A DNA stretch of 64,000 bases from Flavobacteriales bacterium (lineage in GTDB: Bacteria > Bacteroidota > Bacteroidia > Flavobacteriales_E > Vicingaceae), in contig JABTUP010000015.1 of the NCBI GenBank assembly GCA_015075325.1, positions 1 to 64,000 of the forward strand, written 5' to 3'. Made by a program: the position numbers and the translations under genes. Positions 23,314-31,657 of the stretch are shown here, in pieces. Position 1 is the stretch's first letter. The number at the start of each line of letters is the position of its first letter. The notes under the pieces were generated by a model. The model worked only from the letters and a program-made list of their open reading frames with translations, did no database searches and was not told the origin of the DNA.

Positions 23314-25815
23314 ATGAAAATAAACGCCCATAAATATTGGATTAGAATATACATTCTACTCCTTATTATTTCGTTGAGCTCTGTTATTCAAGCTCAAAAC
23401 GCACTAATTCTCAATGGTGGTATAACTGTTCTGAATGGAGGTGTAGCTAGCAATCCAGTATATTTAGTTGTCAATCAACCCAATTCTTCAGGAATAGTTC
23501 GAGCAAGTGGTGGTCATATTCATTCCGAAAATCAATACAACTATGTAAAATGGGTAGCAGGAACTAATACTGGAAATTACATTTTCCCTTTTGGTGTGGG
23601 AGGTAATTCGTCTGATTATATTCCATTTACTTTTAATAAAACAACAGCAGGAGCAAGTGATATCCAGTTATCAACTTGGTTTACTGATGTTCAAAATAAT
23701 CCAAAACCTGCTGCTACTAACGTCGGAGCAGTAACTAATATGACAGGAACAGCCGATTCTACACTGTTTGCTATTGATAGATTTTGGGATATTCAGGCAT
23801 CAGCCACAGCAGATTTAACATTTTCTTATAGAGGAATTGAAAATACAACGATTAATCCAAATGATACGGTAAAAACTCAACATTGGAACGGTTCAGCATG
23901 GGATAATCAAGTTGGACCTGGAAATTTAGGCGTTACAACTGGTGTAGGTACAGCAGGACCTTTTATTGGTCAAAATACATTCTCCCCATGGGTACTTTCT
24001 GTAGTTCCAATTTGTCCTGAAGATACTATTTCATATTCAAATGCTGTTTATTGCAATAATATTACTACACCTCAAACCATTATTCATACCAATGGTTCAA
24101 TGGTGGGAACATACTCTGCAACACCTGCTGGACTAAGCATAGATACCAATACAGGAGCTATTAATCCGAGTTTAAGTGCTTCAGGAACATACACGGTTAC
24201 TTTTACCGTATTAGCAACTACAATTTGCCCTCAATTTGAAACAAATACAACAGTTACTATCAATTCAATAGCTACTAGTACCGATGTACAAACGGCTTGC
24301 AACAGCTACACTTGGATAGATGGAAATACTTATACATCAAGTACCAATTCACCAACATTTACTATTGTTGGAGGCTCAGCTAACGGTTGCGATAGTGTGG
24401 TAACCTTGAATTTAACTATCAATAACTCTACCACAGGTACTGATGTGCAAACAGCTTGTGGAAACTATATTTGGATAGATGGAAACACTTATTCAGCAAG
24501 TACCAATTCACCAACATTTACTATTGTTGGAGGTTCGGCTAACGGTTGCGATAGTGTAGTAACATTAAACTTAACCATTAATACTTTTGCATCGGGTACT
24601 GATGTGCAAACGGCTTGCAACAGCTACACATGGATAGATGGAAATACTTATACATCTAGTACCAATTCACCTACATTTACCATAGTTGGAGGTTCTGTTA
24701 ATGGTTGTGATAGTGTAATAACATTAAATTTAACCATCAATAATACATCAACAAGTATTGATGTGCAAACAGCTTGTAATAGTTTCACATGGATTGATGG
24801 AAACACCTACTCGTCAAGTACCAATTCCCCTACTTTTACACTAACCAATTCAGCAGGTTGTGATAGTGTGGTAACATTAAATTTAACCATTAACAATTCA
24901 TCAGCAAGTATAGATGTGCAAACTGCTTGTAACAGTTATGTTTGGATAGATGGAAATACTTATACAACGAGTACTAATATACCCACTTTTACATTTACCA
25001 ATTCAGCAGGTTGCGATAGTGTAGTAACTTTAAATCTAACAATCAATCCACAATTAAGTGCTACTCCAAATGCAATAACACCAATTTGTTTTAATGATCC
25101 AATCAGTTTAACAGCTACTTCATCAGGTAATGGAACTGTAACTTGGTATAATGATGCAGCAGGAACTTCAATAATAGGAACAGGAAGCCCTTGTGCTCCT
25201 GCACCAACAGTTGCTGCTCCAGGAACATATACTTATTATGTAAATGAAGCCGGGGTTTGTTCGAGCACCTTAATTCCAATTGTTGTTGTAGTTAATGGAG
25301 TGTCTGCTGTTATGGGTGCTACTCCAAATACAGGATTTATGCCGTTAGATGTTGTATTTACTAATGGAAGCACAACAGGGGTAACTTATACATGGAATTT
25401 TGGAGATGGTTCAGCCACTAGCAATCTATTTGAGCCAAACCATACCTATACTAGTTTGGGTAATTATTTAGCAACATTAACTGTAACAGATGGAATATGC
25501 TCAGCATCAACTTCAATAGTTATAGAGGTAAAAGGAGAATCAAGTATTTTAATACCAAATGTTTTTACACCTAATGCAGATGGAAGTAATGACATATTTA
25601 CAGTTGAAGGAGTAAATCTTGAGTCGGTTGAAGCTGAAATTTTTAATCGTTGGGGATTAAAAATGTACAGTTGGAATCAAATTGGTGGTGGATGGGATGG
25701 AAGAACAACTACAGGAACAGAAGTGCCTGACGGGACATATTTTTATGTGATTAAAGCAAAAGGAATGGATGGAACGGAGTACTTTAAGAAAGGTGCCTTT
25801 AGTTTGATTAGATAA
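23314..25815 (+). CDS. Repeat-rich secreted protein with PKD and T9SS type B sorting domain
   Basis: 833 aa. Signal peptide ends near VIQAQ. A beta-rich region (about 30-240) contains the FPFGVGG pattern. An Ig-like segment follows, then five tandem repeats of about 48 residues (DVQTACNSYTWIDGNTY...GCDSVVTLNLTIN), an Ig-like domain, a PKD domain (YTWNFGDGSATSN...GNYLATLTVTDG) and a type B sorting domain (LIPNVFTPNADGSNDIF, FNRWGLKMY, GTYFYVIKA). It is exported by T9SS and probably attached to, or released from, the surface through a PorP/SprF-type partner. It follows the S74 gene by 47 bases on the same strand. Confidence 0.88.
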   Translation: MKINAHKYWIRIYILLLIISLSSVIQAQNALILNGGITVLNGGVASNPVYLVVNQPNSSGIVRASGGHIHSENQYNYVKWVAGTNTGNYIFPFGVGGNSSDYIPFTFNKTTAGASDIQLSTWFTDVQNNPKPAATNVGAVTNMTGTADSTLFAIDRFWDIQASATADLTFSYRGIENTTINPNDTVKTQHWNGSAWDNQVGPGNLGVTTGVGTAGPFIGQNTFSPWVLSVVPICPEDTISYSNAVYCNNITTPQTIIHTNGSMVGTYSATPAGLSIDTNTGAINPSLSASGTYTVTFTVLATTICPQFETNTTVTINSIATSTDVQTACNSYTWIDGNTYTSSTNSPTFTIVGGSANGCDSVVTLNLTINNSTTGTDVQTACGNYIWIDGNTYSASTNSPTFTIVGGSANGCDSVVTLNLTINTFASGTDVQTACNSYTWIDGNTYTSSTNSPTFTIVGGSVNGCDSVITLNLTINNTSTSIDVQTACNSFTWIDGNTYSSSTNSPTFTLTNSAGCDSVVTLNLTINNSSASIDVQTACNSYVWIDGNTYTTSTNIPTFTFTNSAGCDSVVTLNLTINPQLSATPNAITPICFNDPISLTATSSGNGTVTWYNDAAGTSIIGTGSPCAPAPTVAAPGTYTYYVNEAGVCSSTLIPIVVVVNGVSAVMGATPNTGFMPLDVVFTNGSTTGVTYTWNFGDGSATSNLFEPNHTYTSLGNYLATLTVTDGICSASTSIVIEVKGESSILIPNVFTPNADGSNDIFTVEGVNLESVEAEIFNRWGLKMYSWNQIGGGWDGRTTTGTEVPDGTYFYVIKAKGMDGTEYFKKGAFSLIR
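24277..25050. repeat. Five tandem coding repeats (about 140-150 bp each)
   Basis: Units encode DVQTAC-x-Y-x-WIDG ... GCDSVVTLNLTIN. Units 1-3 share the long form with TIVGGS; units 4-5 have a shorter TNSAG form. High nucleotide similarity between units suggests recent amplification. Confidence 0.85.
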
Positions 25816-25845
25816 CTTTAAAATCTGAAGTTTGGAATAGAATAA

Positions 25846-26520
25846 TTAAGCACAAGCAATAGTTACTACTGATATTTTTGTGTTTTTTATTTTTAATGCT
25901 TTTGCACAAGCTTCAATTGTTGCACCAGTTGTAATTACATCATCAACCAATAGAATGTGTTTGTTGTTAATGTCGATATGGTCAGCAATTCCAAAAATTT
26001 CAGAAACATTTTCCCATCGATTATACCTGCTTTTTTTTGTTTGAGTTGCAGAATCAACCTTTCTATATAATAGAGATGTGTTGCAAGCAACATTTAAAGA
26101 TTGAGATAAACCATTGGCAAACCATTCGCTTTGGTTATATCCTCTTTTTTTTAATTTTTTAGGGTGAAGAGGAACTGGCACAATGTAATCGATATCTTTA
26201 AAAAAAGGAGAATTAATAAGTTCATAACCATATAAAACACCAATTTTTTCTCCCAATTGTTTTGCCCCTTTATATTTGAGTTGATGTAACAACTGTTGAA
26301 CCTTATTTCCTTTATTAAAAAAATAATAAGCAGCTACAATTTCCACATCCAATCTTCCCCAAAAAATTTTATTTAAAGGATTTTCTTTATTGATATGAAA
26401 GTTTGTTTTGGGTAAATTAACAATGCAAGAAAGACAAATTTCCGCTTCGTTTTTTAATAATGCTTCGTTACAGGCAGCACAAAGTCGAGGAAAAAACAAA
26501 TTAATGAAGTCGCTAAACAT
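25846..26520 (-). CDS. comF: ComF family phosphoribosyltransferase-like protein
   Basis: 224 aa. An N-terminal four-Cys zinc motif (LCAACN ... ICLSC) is followed by the type I phosphoribosyltransferase fold with the PRPP loop ILLVDDVITTGATIEAC. The conserved RGYNQSEWFA and TQTKKSRYNRWENV segments are typical of ComF/GntX. The family is linked to uptake and processing of transforming DNA, although many members have no tested role. It ends 30 bases from the convergent T9SS substrate gene and is divergent from the coiled-coil gene at 26631. Confidence 0.9.
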   Translation of the reverse strand: MFSDFINLFFPRLCAACNEALLKNEAEICLSCIVNLPKTNFHINKENPLNKIFWGRLDVEIVAAYYFFNKGNKVQQLLHQLKYKGAKQLGEKIGVLYGYELINSPFFKDIDYIVPVPLHPKKLKKRGYNQSEWFANGLSQSLNVACNTSLLYRKVDSATQTKKSRYNRWENVSEIFGIADHIDINNKHILLVDDVITTGATIEACAKALKIKNTKISVVTIACA

Positions 26521-26630
26521 AATACTTTATGCACACTAAAGGTTGAATAACTTTTTGGTTAAATAAAAATCGAACATCAAATAAACAATACTTTTGGTAC
26601 GTTTTGTAAAAATACATTTTAAATAGAATT

Positions 26631-27536
26631 ATGGAAAATCAACAACCTACAAAAAATAATGTAAATAAAATATTAGTTGGATTAGTGGTATTGCTTTTTG
26701 GGTTTTGTGGCTTTTTAATTTGGCAAAACATGGAGTTAAAACAAGTTATTACCGAAAAAGAAATTATTTATGTTGATGTTTCGACCGAACGTGATAATGT
26801 AAAAGCTGAACTTGAAGAAATGTTAGCACAATACAACGCTTTAGAAACTACTAATGGCGAAATTAAAGCAGAACTTGAAGCTGAAAAAGCAAAAATTGAA
26901 GAATTATTAAAAAACATTAAAAACAAGGATTGGACTATTCATAAACTAAAAAAAGAAACCGAAACACTTCGAACAATTATGAAAGGTTTTGTTGTTCAAA
27001 TAGATTCATTAAATACTGTAAACAAAGAGCTTAGAGCAGAAAAAGAAGTTGTTCAAGGAGAATTAAAATCTGAACGAAATAAAACAGAATCGTTAACTAA
27101 AGAAAAAGAAAATTTAACCAACAAAGTTACTATTGCATCGTATCTTAAAACTGTAGGCTTAAAAACGTATGGGGTTAGAGTAAAAGGAGATAATACTGGA
27201 AAAGAAAACGATAAAGCAAAACGAATTGACAAAATACGCACAGAATTTACAGTGCTAAAAAATGAAATTACTCCTCCAGGTGATAAATGGATTTATGTAA
27301 GAATACTAACACCTGACGGTAAAGTATTATCAGAAAAAACTGATGATTCAAACAAGTTTGATTTTAATGGAGTAAAAGGACTTTACACTTCTAAAAAACA
27401 AATTAATTACCAAAACCAAGAAATTCAAGTAACCATTGATTGGAAAAAAATAGAAGAGTTTCCAATAGGTGAATACAACGTGGAGGTTTATGCTGATGGT
27501 GTTGATATTGGAAAAACTAAATTTACCTTAAAGTAA
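26631..27536 (+). CDS. Single-pass membrane coiled-coil protein (hypothetical)
   Basis: 301 aa. A short cytoplasmic N-terminus, one membrane helix (about 14-33, ILVGLVVLLFGFCGFLIW), then a long coiled coil (about 38-165, Glu/Lys heptads). The C-terminal beta-rich domain of about 130 residues contains WIYVRILTPDGKVLSEKTDD and IGEYNVEVYADGVDIGKTKF. The last domain resembles beta-sandwich modules seen in conserved Bacteroidota proteins of unknown role. It lies directly upstream of mscL and the DUF3078 gene on the same strand, so an envelope-related role is reasonable. Confidence 0.65.
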   Translation: MENQQPTKNNVNKILVGLVVLLFGFCGFLIWQNMELKQVITEKEIIYVDVSTERDNVKAELEEMLAQYNALETTNGEIKAELEAEKAKIEELLKNIKNKDWTIHKLKKETETLRTIMKGFVVQIDSLNTVNKELRAEKEVVQGELKSERNKTESLTKEKENLTNKVTIASYLKTVGLKTYGVRVKGDNTGKENDKAKRIDKIRTEFTVLKNEITPPGDKWIYVRILTPDGKVLSEKTDDSNKFDFNGVKGLYTSKKQINYQNQEIQVTIDWKKIEEFPIGEYNVEVYADGVDIGKTKFTLK

Positions 27537-27567
27537 ATATGTATTTTTACACTAAAAATTAAAAAAC

Positions 27568-28011
27568 ATGGGATTTATAAAAGAATTTAAAGATTTTGCT
27601 GTAAAAGGTAATGTGCTTGATATGGCTGTGGGTATCATTATTGGTGGAGCTTTTGGTAAAATCGTGTCATCATTTGTTAGTGATGTAGTAATGCCTCCAA
27701 TTGGAGTTTTATTAGGAGGAGTTGATTTTAAAGACTTAAAGATTGTGATTAAAGATGCTCAACCAGCCATAATGGATGGAGCAACTGAAATTGCCGCAGC
27801 AACCAATGAAGTAGCCCTAAACTACGGAGCTTTTATTAATACTGTTATCGATTTTACCATAATTGCATTTGCTGTGTTTATGATGGTTAAGGCAGTTAAT
27901 TATGCCAAAAAGAAAGATAATGAAGAGCCAGTTGCTCCTGCAGAACCACCAAAACCTTCAAATGAAGAAGTGCTTTTAAGTGAAATCAGAGACCTATTAA
28001 AAAACAAATAA
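27568..28011 (+). CDS. mscL: Large-conductance mechanosensitive channel MscL
   Basis: 147 aa. It has the full family signature: amphipathic N-terminus [20 protein letters not shown], pore helix [31 protein letters not shown], and TM2 ([23 protein letters not shown]). The C-terminal helix is [15 protein letters not shown]. The periplasmic loop is slightly long but within the family range. A homopentameric inner-membrane valve that opens under hypo-osmotic tension. Adjacent same-strand genes are an uncharacterised coiled-coil membrane protein and a DUF3078 protein. Confidence 0.97.
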   Translation: MGFIKEFKDFAVKGNVLDMAVGIIIGGAFGKIVSSFVSDVVMPPIGVLLGGVDFKDLKIVIKDAQPAIMDGATEIAAATNEVALNYGAFINTVIDFTIIAFAVFMMVKAVNYAKKKDNEEPVAPAEPPKPSNEEVLLSEIRDLLKNK

Positions 28012-28020
28012 TTTATTAGA

Positions 28021-28992
28021 ATGAAAAAGTTTTACTTTATAGTTGTGCTAACAGCTATAACCCAGTCGTTATCTTCACAAGTGTTAACTGAAGAGCATTT
28101 AGAAGCCGAAAAAAAATTAAAAGTTCAAAAAACAGATACCATTGAAGGTTGGAAAACAGGAGGAGTATTCTCTCTGAATTTTACTCAAGTAAGTTTAACC
28201 AATTGGGCTGCAGGTGGTGATAATTCAATATCGTTAAATGGGATAACCAACTTATTTGCTAATTACAAAAAAGGAAATTCGACTTGGGATAATACTCTTG
28301 ATTTGGCGTATGGTTTAATGAAACAAGGAAAACAAGGTATGAGAAAAACCGATGACCGAGTTGATTTTATGTCGAAATACGGACAGCGAGCTTTTAAAAA
28401 TTGGTATTATGCTGCTTTAATAAATTTTAGAACTCAAATGGCTCCAGGTTATAATTATCCTGACGATTCTACTAAAATTTCAAATTTTTTGGCTCCAGCT
28501 TATTTACTTGTTGCAATTGGTATGGATTACAAACCAAACGACAATTTTAATGTTTTTATCTCGCCATTAACAATGAGAACAACCATTGTAAATGATTCAA
28601 AACTTGCTGATGCAGGAGCTTTTGGTGTTGATAAAGCAGAGTACAATGATTTAGGTGAAAAAATTAAAAATGGCAAAATGTTTAGATCTGAATATGGGGG
28701 CTATTTACGTTCGCTTTTAAAAGCCGATATCATGAAAAACATTAAATTAATTTCCAAACTCGATTTGTTTTCAAACTATTCTGATCACCCTGAACGAATT
28801 GATGTAAACTGGGAAGTGTTAATTGCTTTAAAAGTTAATGAGTATATTTCGGCAACTATTGCTACCAACTTAATTTATGACCACGATGTGGATATTGCTG
28901 TTGACGAAAATGGTGACGGAGTTTTCGATGCTTTCGGTCCACGAACTCAATTTAAAGAAGTATTAGGAATAGGGCTTACCTATAAGTTTTAA
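28021..28992 (+). CDS. DUF3078 domain protein (predicted outer-membrane/periplasmic)
   Basis: 323 aa. Signal peptide (MKKFYFIVVLTAITQSLSSQ). The DUF3078 signature is clear: GWKTGGVFSLNFTQVSLTNW, AAGGDNSISLNG, then alternating beta strands (TWDNTLDLAYGLMKQ, DDRVDFMSKYGQ) and a C-terminal GIGLTYKF ending in Phe, as in outer-membrane barrels. It starts 10 bases after mscL. The function of the family is not established. Confidence 0.88.
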   Translation: MKKFYFIVVLTAITQSLSSQVLTEEHLEAEKKLKVQKTDTIEGWKTGGVFSLNFTQVSLTNWAAGGDNSISLNGITNLFANYKKGNSTWDNTLDLAYGLMKQGKQGMRKTDDRVDFMSKYGQRAFKNWYYAALINFRTQMAPGYNYPDDSTKISNFLAPAYLLVAIGMDYKPNDNFNVFISPLTMRTTIVNDSKLADAGAFGVDKAEYNDLGEKIKNGKMFRSEYGGYLRSLLKADIMKNIKLISKLDLFSNYSDHPERIDVNWEVLIALKVNEYISATIATNLIYDHDVDIAVDENGDGVFDAFGPRTQFKEVLGIGLTYKF

Positions 28993-29138
28993 TCCTACTT
29001 TTTAGCTTAGAAAAATACCAATTGTATAGTTTGCAATTCATCTATTTTTATAGAGATGAATGTAATTTAATATTAAGTTAACACCCCAAATAAAAATAGG
29101 AGTGTAACTTCGTAATAGAAATTCATTGAAAAATAAAT

Positions 29139-29804
29139 ATGGAAAAGATATTATTGGTTGACGATGAGAGTGATATTTTAGAATTTGTAAGCTATAATTT
29201 AAGCAAAGAAGGTTTTCAAGTAATTACCTGCAACAACGGCAAAGAAGCTATTCAATTGGCTCAAAAAGAAAATCCCGATTTAATCATTTTGGATGTGATG
29301 ATGCCCGAAATGGATGGAATAGAAACTTGTCATGAATTAAGAAACATTGAAAAACTAAAAGATACGTTAATTATATTTTTAAGTGCAAGAGGTGAGGATT
29401 ATTCGCAAGTTGCAGGATTTGATGCTGGAGCTGACGATTATGTTTCTAAACCAATAAAACCAAGATTGTTGGTTAGTAGAGTTAAGGCTATTTTGAGAAG
29501 AAAAAGTGGAACAGCCTTAAAAGAAGAAACTTTTGCAGGAATAAGAATTGATAGAGAAAAATACCTTGTGTTTAAAGACGACAAAGAATACTCTTTTCCA
29601 AAAAAAGAATTTGAATTATTAGCCTTATTAATTTCAAAACCTGGAAAAGTGTTTACACGAGAAATTATTCTCGACAGTGTTTGGGGTGGTGAAGTTGTTG
29701 TTGGCGATAGAACAATTGATGTTCACATCAGAAAATTACGTGAAAAACTTGGCGACGAAACCATTAAAACCATTAAAGGTGTTGGTTATAAGTTTGAAAT
29801 CTAG
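29139..29804 (+). CDS. OmpR/PhoB-type response regulator without adjacent kinase
   Basis: 221 aa. The receiver has LLVDDESD, phospho-acceptor in ILDVMMPEMDG, Ser in FLSARG and Lys in SKPIKP. The winged helix (about 128-221) has FPKKEFELLALLISKPGKV, DRTIDVHIRKLREKLG and TIKGVGYKFE. It resembles Bacteroidota PhoB-group regulators, which normally have a PhoR-type kinase directly downstream; here a convergent SDR gene ends 5 bases away, so the kinase must be elsewhere. Targets are unknown. Confidence 0.9.
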   Translation: MEKILLVDDESDILEFVSYNLSKEGFQVITCNNGKEAIQLAQKENPDLIILDVMMPEMDGIETCHELRNIEKLKDTLIIFLSARGEDYSQVAGFDAGADDYVSKPIKPRLLVSRVKAILRRKSGTALKEETFAGIRIDREKYLVFKDDKEYSFPKKEFELLALLISKPGKVFTREIILDSVWGGEVVVGDRTIDVHIRKLREKLGDETIKTIKGVGYKFEI

Positions 29805-29809
29805 TTGTT

Positions 29810-30571
29810 TCAACTTTTTTTATTAAAATAAAAACTATTTGCTTGTGCTAATGATGTTAAAACTACATCATTAATACACAAATGTTCGGGCAAAGTGGTG
29901 GTGTAAAAAATAACTTCAGCAACATCAGTTGCACTCATGGGTTGATAGCCTTTGTAAACCTCTTTAGCTTTTACTTTATCACCATGAAAACGAACTTCAG
30001 AAAATTCTGTTTCAGCGGCTCCAGGACAAATTTGTGTAACTTTTATTCCATGCTCTAATAAATCAATTCGCATACTTTTTGAGATGGCATCAACTGCATG
30101 TTTGGTAGCACAATAAACATTTCCGTTTAAGTAAACTTCTTTTCCAGCGGTTGAACCAATGTTAATAATATGTCCTTTTTTTCTTGAAATCATTAAAGGC
30201 ATAACTGCTTTCGAAACGTGTAGCAGACCTTTAATATTGGTATCAATCATTTTATTCCAATCATCAAAATCGCCATCCTGAATTTTACTTAAACCACTTG
30301 CAAGTCCAGCATTATTAATTAATACATCAATTTCTTTCCATTTTTCTGGCAAAGTATTAATTGCCTCAAGAGTAGCTTTTTGGTCTCTAACATCAAAACA
30401 CAAAGGCAAAACTCTTACGTTGTATTTATCAATTAATTTATTGGTAAGTTTTTCTAATCGATCTGCTCTTCTGCCTGTAATTATTAAATGATTGCCTTTT
30501 TTAGCAAACAATTTTGCCGTAGCTTTTCCAAAACCAGATGTTGCTCCTGTTATCAATACAATTTTGTCCAT
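29810..30571 (-). CDS. SDR family NAD(P)-dependent oxidoreductase (YdfG-like)
   Basis: 253 aa, classical SDR. The nucleotide motif is TGATSGFGKATA, followed by TGRRADRL (basic residues favour NADPH), NNAGLAS and the catalytic set IGSTAGK / YCATKHAVD (Tyr-x-x-x-Lys). The tail SATDVAEVIFYTTTLPEH is typical of the 3-hydroxy acid/serine dehydrogenase (YdfG) group. The substrate cannot be assigned from sequence. Convergent with the response regulator, with 5 bases between stops. Confidence 0.88.
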   Translation of the reverse strand: MDKIVLITGATSGFGKATAKLFAKKGNHLIITGRRADRLEKLTNKLIDKYNVRVLPLCFDVRDQKATLEAINTLPEKWKEIDVLINNAGLASGLSKIQDGDFDDWNKMIDTNIKGLLHVSKAVMPLMISRKKGHIINIGSTAGKEVYLNGNVYCATKHAVDAISKSMRIDLLEHGIKVTQICPGAAETEFSEVRFHGDKVKAKEVYKGYQPMSATDVAEVIFYTTTLPEHLCINDVVLTSLAQANSFYFNKKS

Positions 30572-30670
30572 CGATTAAAAATTTAAATACAATCAAAGGT
30601 ATTAATAATTTTACTTCGGAGCATATTTAGTTTTATGAGAACATGTAAGAGATGAACTAAAGGGGTGGTT

Positions 30671-30904
30671 TTAAAACCCTTTTGAGAAAAACTCTTCAAG
30701 GCTAATTTCAAGATATTCACAAATCTTTTTTAGTGTAGAAACAGATAGGTTTCGTTTTGAACGCTCAATTCTTCCAATATTTATTCCTGTATCATTATAG
30801 AAAACCTCTTGAGTAAGATTTCTCTTCTCTCTTAACTCCTTAATCCGTTTAGAAATATTAAAGAGGAGTTCAATATCAACATATTGTTTAGTTTCTTTTC
30901 CCAT
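30671..30904 (-). CDS. XRE-family helix-turn-helix regulator
   Basis: 77 aa. A single HTH_3 domain: ISKRIKELREKRNLTQEVF, an NIGRIERSKRNLSVSTLKKI recognition region, and the ending CEYLEISLEEFF. No other domain. Divergent from the lipoprotein gene at 31011. Two palindromes lie between or over the starts: CCATAAAATTCTATGG covering its own start codon (30901-30916) and a perfect AGACCAATTGGTCT at 30947-30960. Autorepression and control of the lipoprotein are likely from this arrangement. Confidence 0.85.
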   Translation of the reverse strand: MGKETKQYVDIELLFNISKRIKELREKRNLTQEVFYNDTGINIGRIERSKRNLSVSTLKKICEYLEISLEEFFSKGF

Positions 30905-30917
30905 AAAATTCTATGGG
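30900..30917. promoter_or_regulatory. Near-palindrome over the XRE gene start
   Basis: CCCATA AAATTC TATGGG, with 6-base perfect arms, overlapping the ATG of the XRE regulator. Position suits an autoregulatory operator. Confidence 0.4.
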
Positions 30918-30946
30918 AAGGTCGCATAGTTTATTAAAAACATTAA

Positions 30947-30960
30947 AGACCAATTGGTCT
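30947..30960. promoter_or_regulatory. Perfect 14-bp palindrome AGACCAATTGGTCT
   Basis: Lies in the 106-base divergent spacer and overlaps the putative -33 region of the lipoprotein promoter. A good candidate operator for the adjacent XRE regulator. Confidence 0.5.
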
Positions 30961-30986
30961 GAATTAAATTATATTTTTTATATTTG
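30954..30986 (+). promoter_or_regulatory. Bacteroidota-type promoter for the lipoprotein gene
   Basis: TTG at 30954 and an exact TAnnTTTG box (TATATTTG) at 30979-30986, with slightly long spacing (22 bases). Transcription would begin near 30993, which excludes a TTG start at 30984 and supports ATG 31011. Confidence 0.45.
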
Positions 30987-31010
30987 AAACAAACTAATAA
31001 AAATCAAACT

Positions 31011-31553
31011 ATGAAAACAATCAAAAGAATTACAATACTTGTACTGATATCAAGTATTATAACAACAATTAGTTGTACAAAAGAAGGCAAACAAGGAGAG
31101 CCAGGTCCTGCTGGAAAGAATGGTATTAATGGCACTAATGGCACTAATGGAAATGCAAATGTAAAATCATATACTATTAATGTTGCCTCTGGGAATTGGA
31201 CACTATCAGGAAACACATATTATTTTGATGCTTCTATCTCGGGAATTACATCTGATATAATAAATTCAGGGAGTGTGCAAATTTTTATGCGAAGCACTAC
31301 ATCTACTGGAGTATGGCTAACTATGCCGTGGATTGAGTATATTAATTCAAGTACATTCTCTACTTATAATTTTAATCATAGTTTAGGTAGTGTTAGGATT
31401 TTTAAAACAGATAGTGATATTACTGCTCCTTCAAACCCTGGTGTAAGAGAATTTAAGGTTATTGTTATTTCAAGTTCTGCAAGATTATCAAATCCAAACA
31501 TTGATTACAACAATTACTACGAAGTAAAAGGAGCATTTAATTTAAAAGATTAA
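31011..31553 (+). CDS. Lipoprotein with short collagen-like segment
   Basis: 180 aa from ATG 31011; a TTG nine codons earlier lies inside the predicted promoter and is rejected. The signal peptide ends with a lipobox (TTISC-T), so it is lipid-anchored. A short Gly-X-Y run (GEPGPAGKNGINGTNGTNG) is followed by a beta-rich domain of about 130 residues (NWTLSGNTYYFDASI ... VREFKVIVISSSA). The collagen-plus-lipobox head is frequent in Bacteroidota lipoproteins; the distal domain is not identified. A strong terminator follows. Probably controlled by the divergent XRE gene. Confidence 0.75.
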   Translation: MKTIKRITILVLISSIITTISCTKEGKQGEPGPAGKNGINGTNGTNGNANVKSYTINVASGNWTLSGNTYYFDASISGITSDIINSGSVQIFMRSTTSTGVWLTMPWIEYINSSTFSTYNFNHSLGSVRIFKTDSDITAPSNPGVREFKVIVISSSARLSNPNIDYNNYYEVKGAFNLKD

Positions 31554-31568
31554 TCTATTTTAGATTTA

Positions 31569-31608
31569 AAAGCAAAGCTTTTTTAAAAAGCTTTGCTTCT
31601 TTTTTCAT
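31569..31608 (+). terminator. Intrinsic terminator after the lipoprotein gene
   Basis: AAGCAAAGCTTTTT / AAAAAGCTTTGCTT long perfect stem followed by CTTTTTTC on the plus strand. It also lies downstream of the convergent tex gene and may serve both. Confidence 0.8.
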
Positions 31609-31619
31609 GTAGAACAAGA

Positions 31620-31646
31620 AATCAGCGAGAATCAGTCCAATCAGCG
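31620..31646. repeat. CGCTGATT-family repeat remnant
   Basis: On the minus strand it reads as three degenerate 9-mers (CGCTGATTG, GACTGATTC, TCGCTGATT), the same layout as the boxes at 3115 and 4425. It lies between the lipoprotein terminator and the tex stop. Confidence 0.55.
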
Positions 31647-31657
31647 TTGTCTGTGTT

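Noticed and set aside
24277..25050. Regular repeats that resemble a CRISPR array at first sight
   Set aside because: Units are 140-150 bp, in frame and encode a continuous protein domain; there are no short unique spacers and no cas genes.
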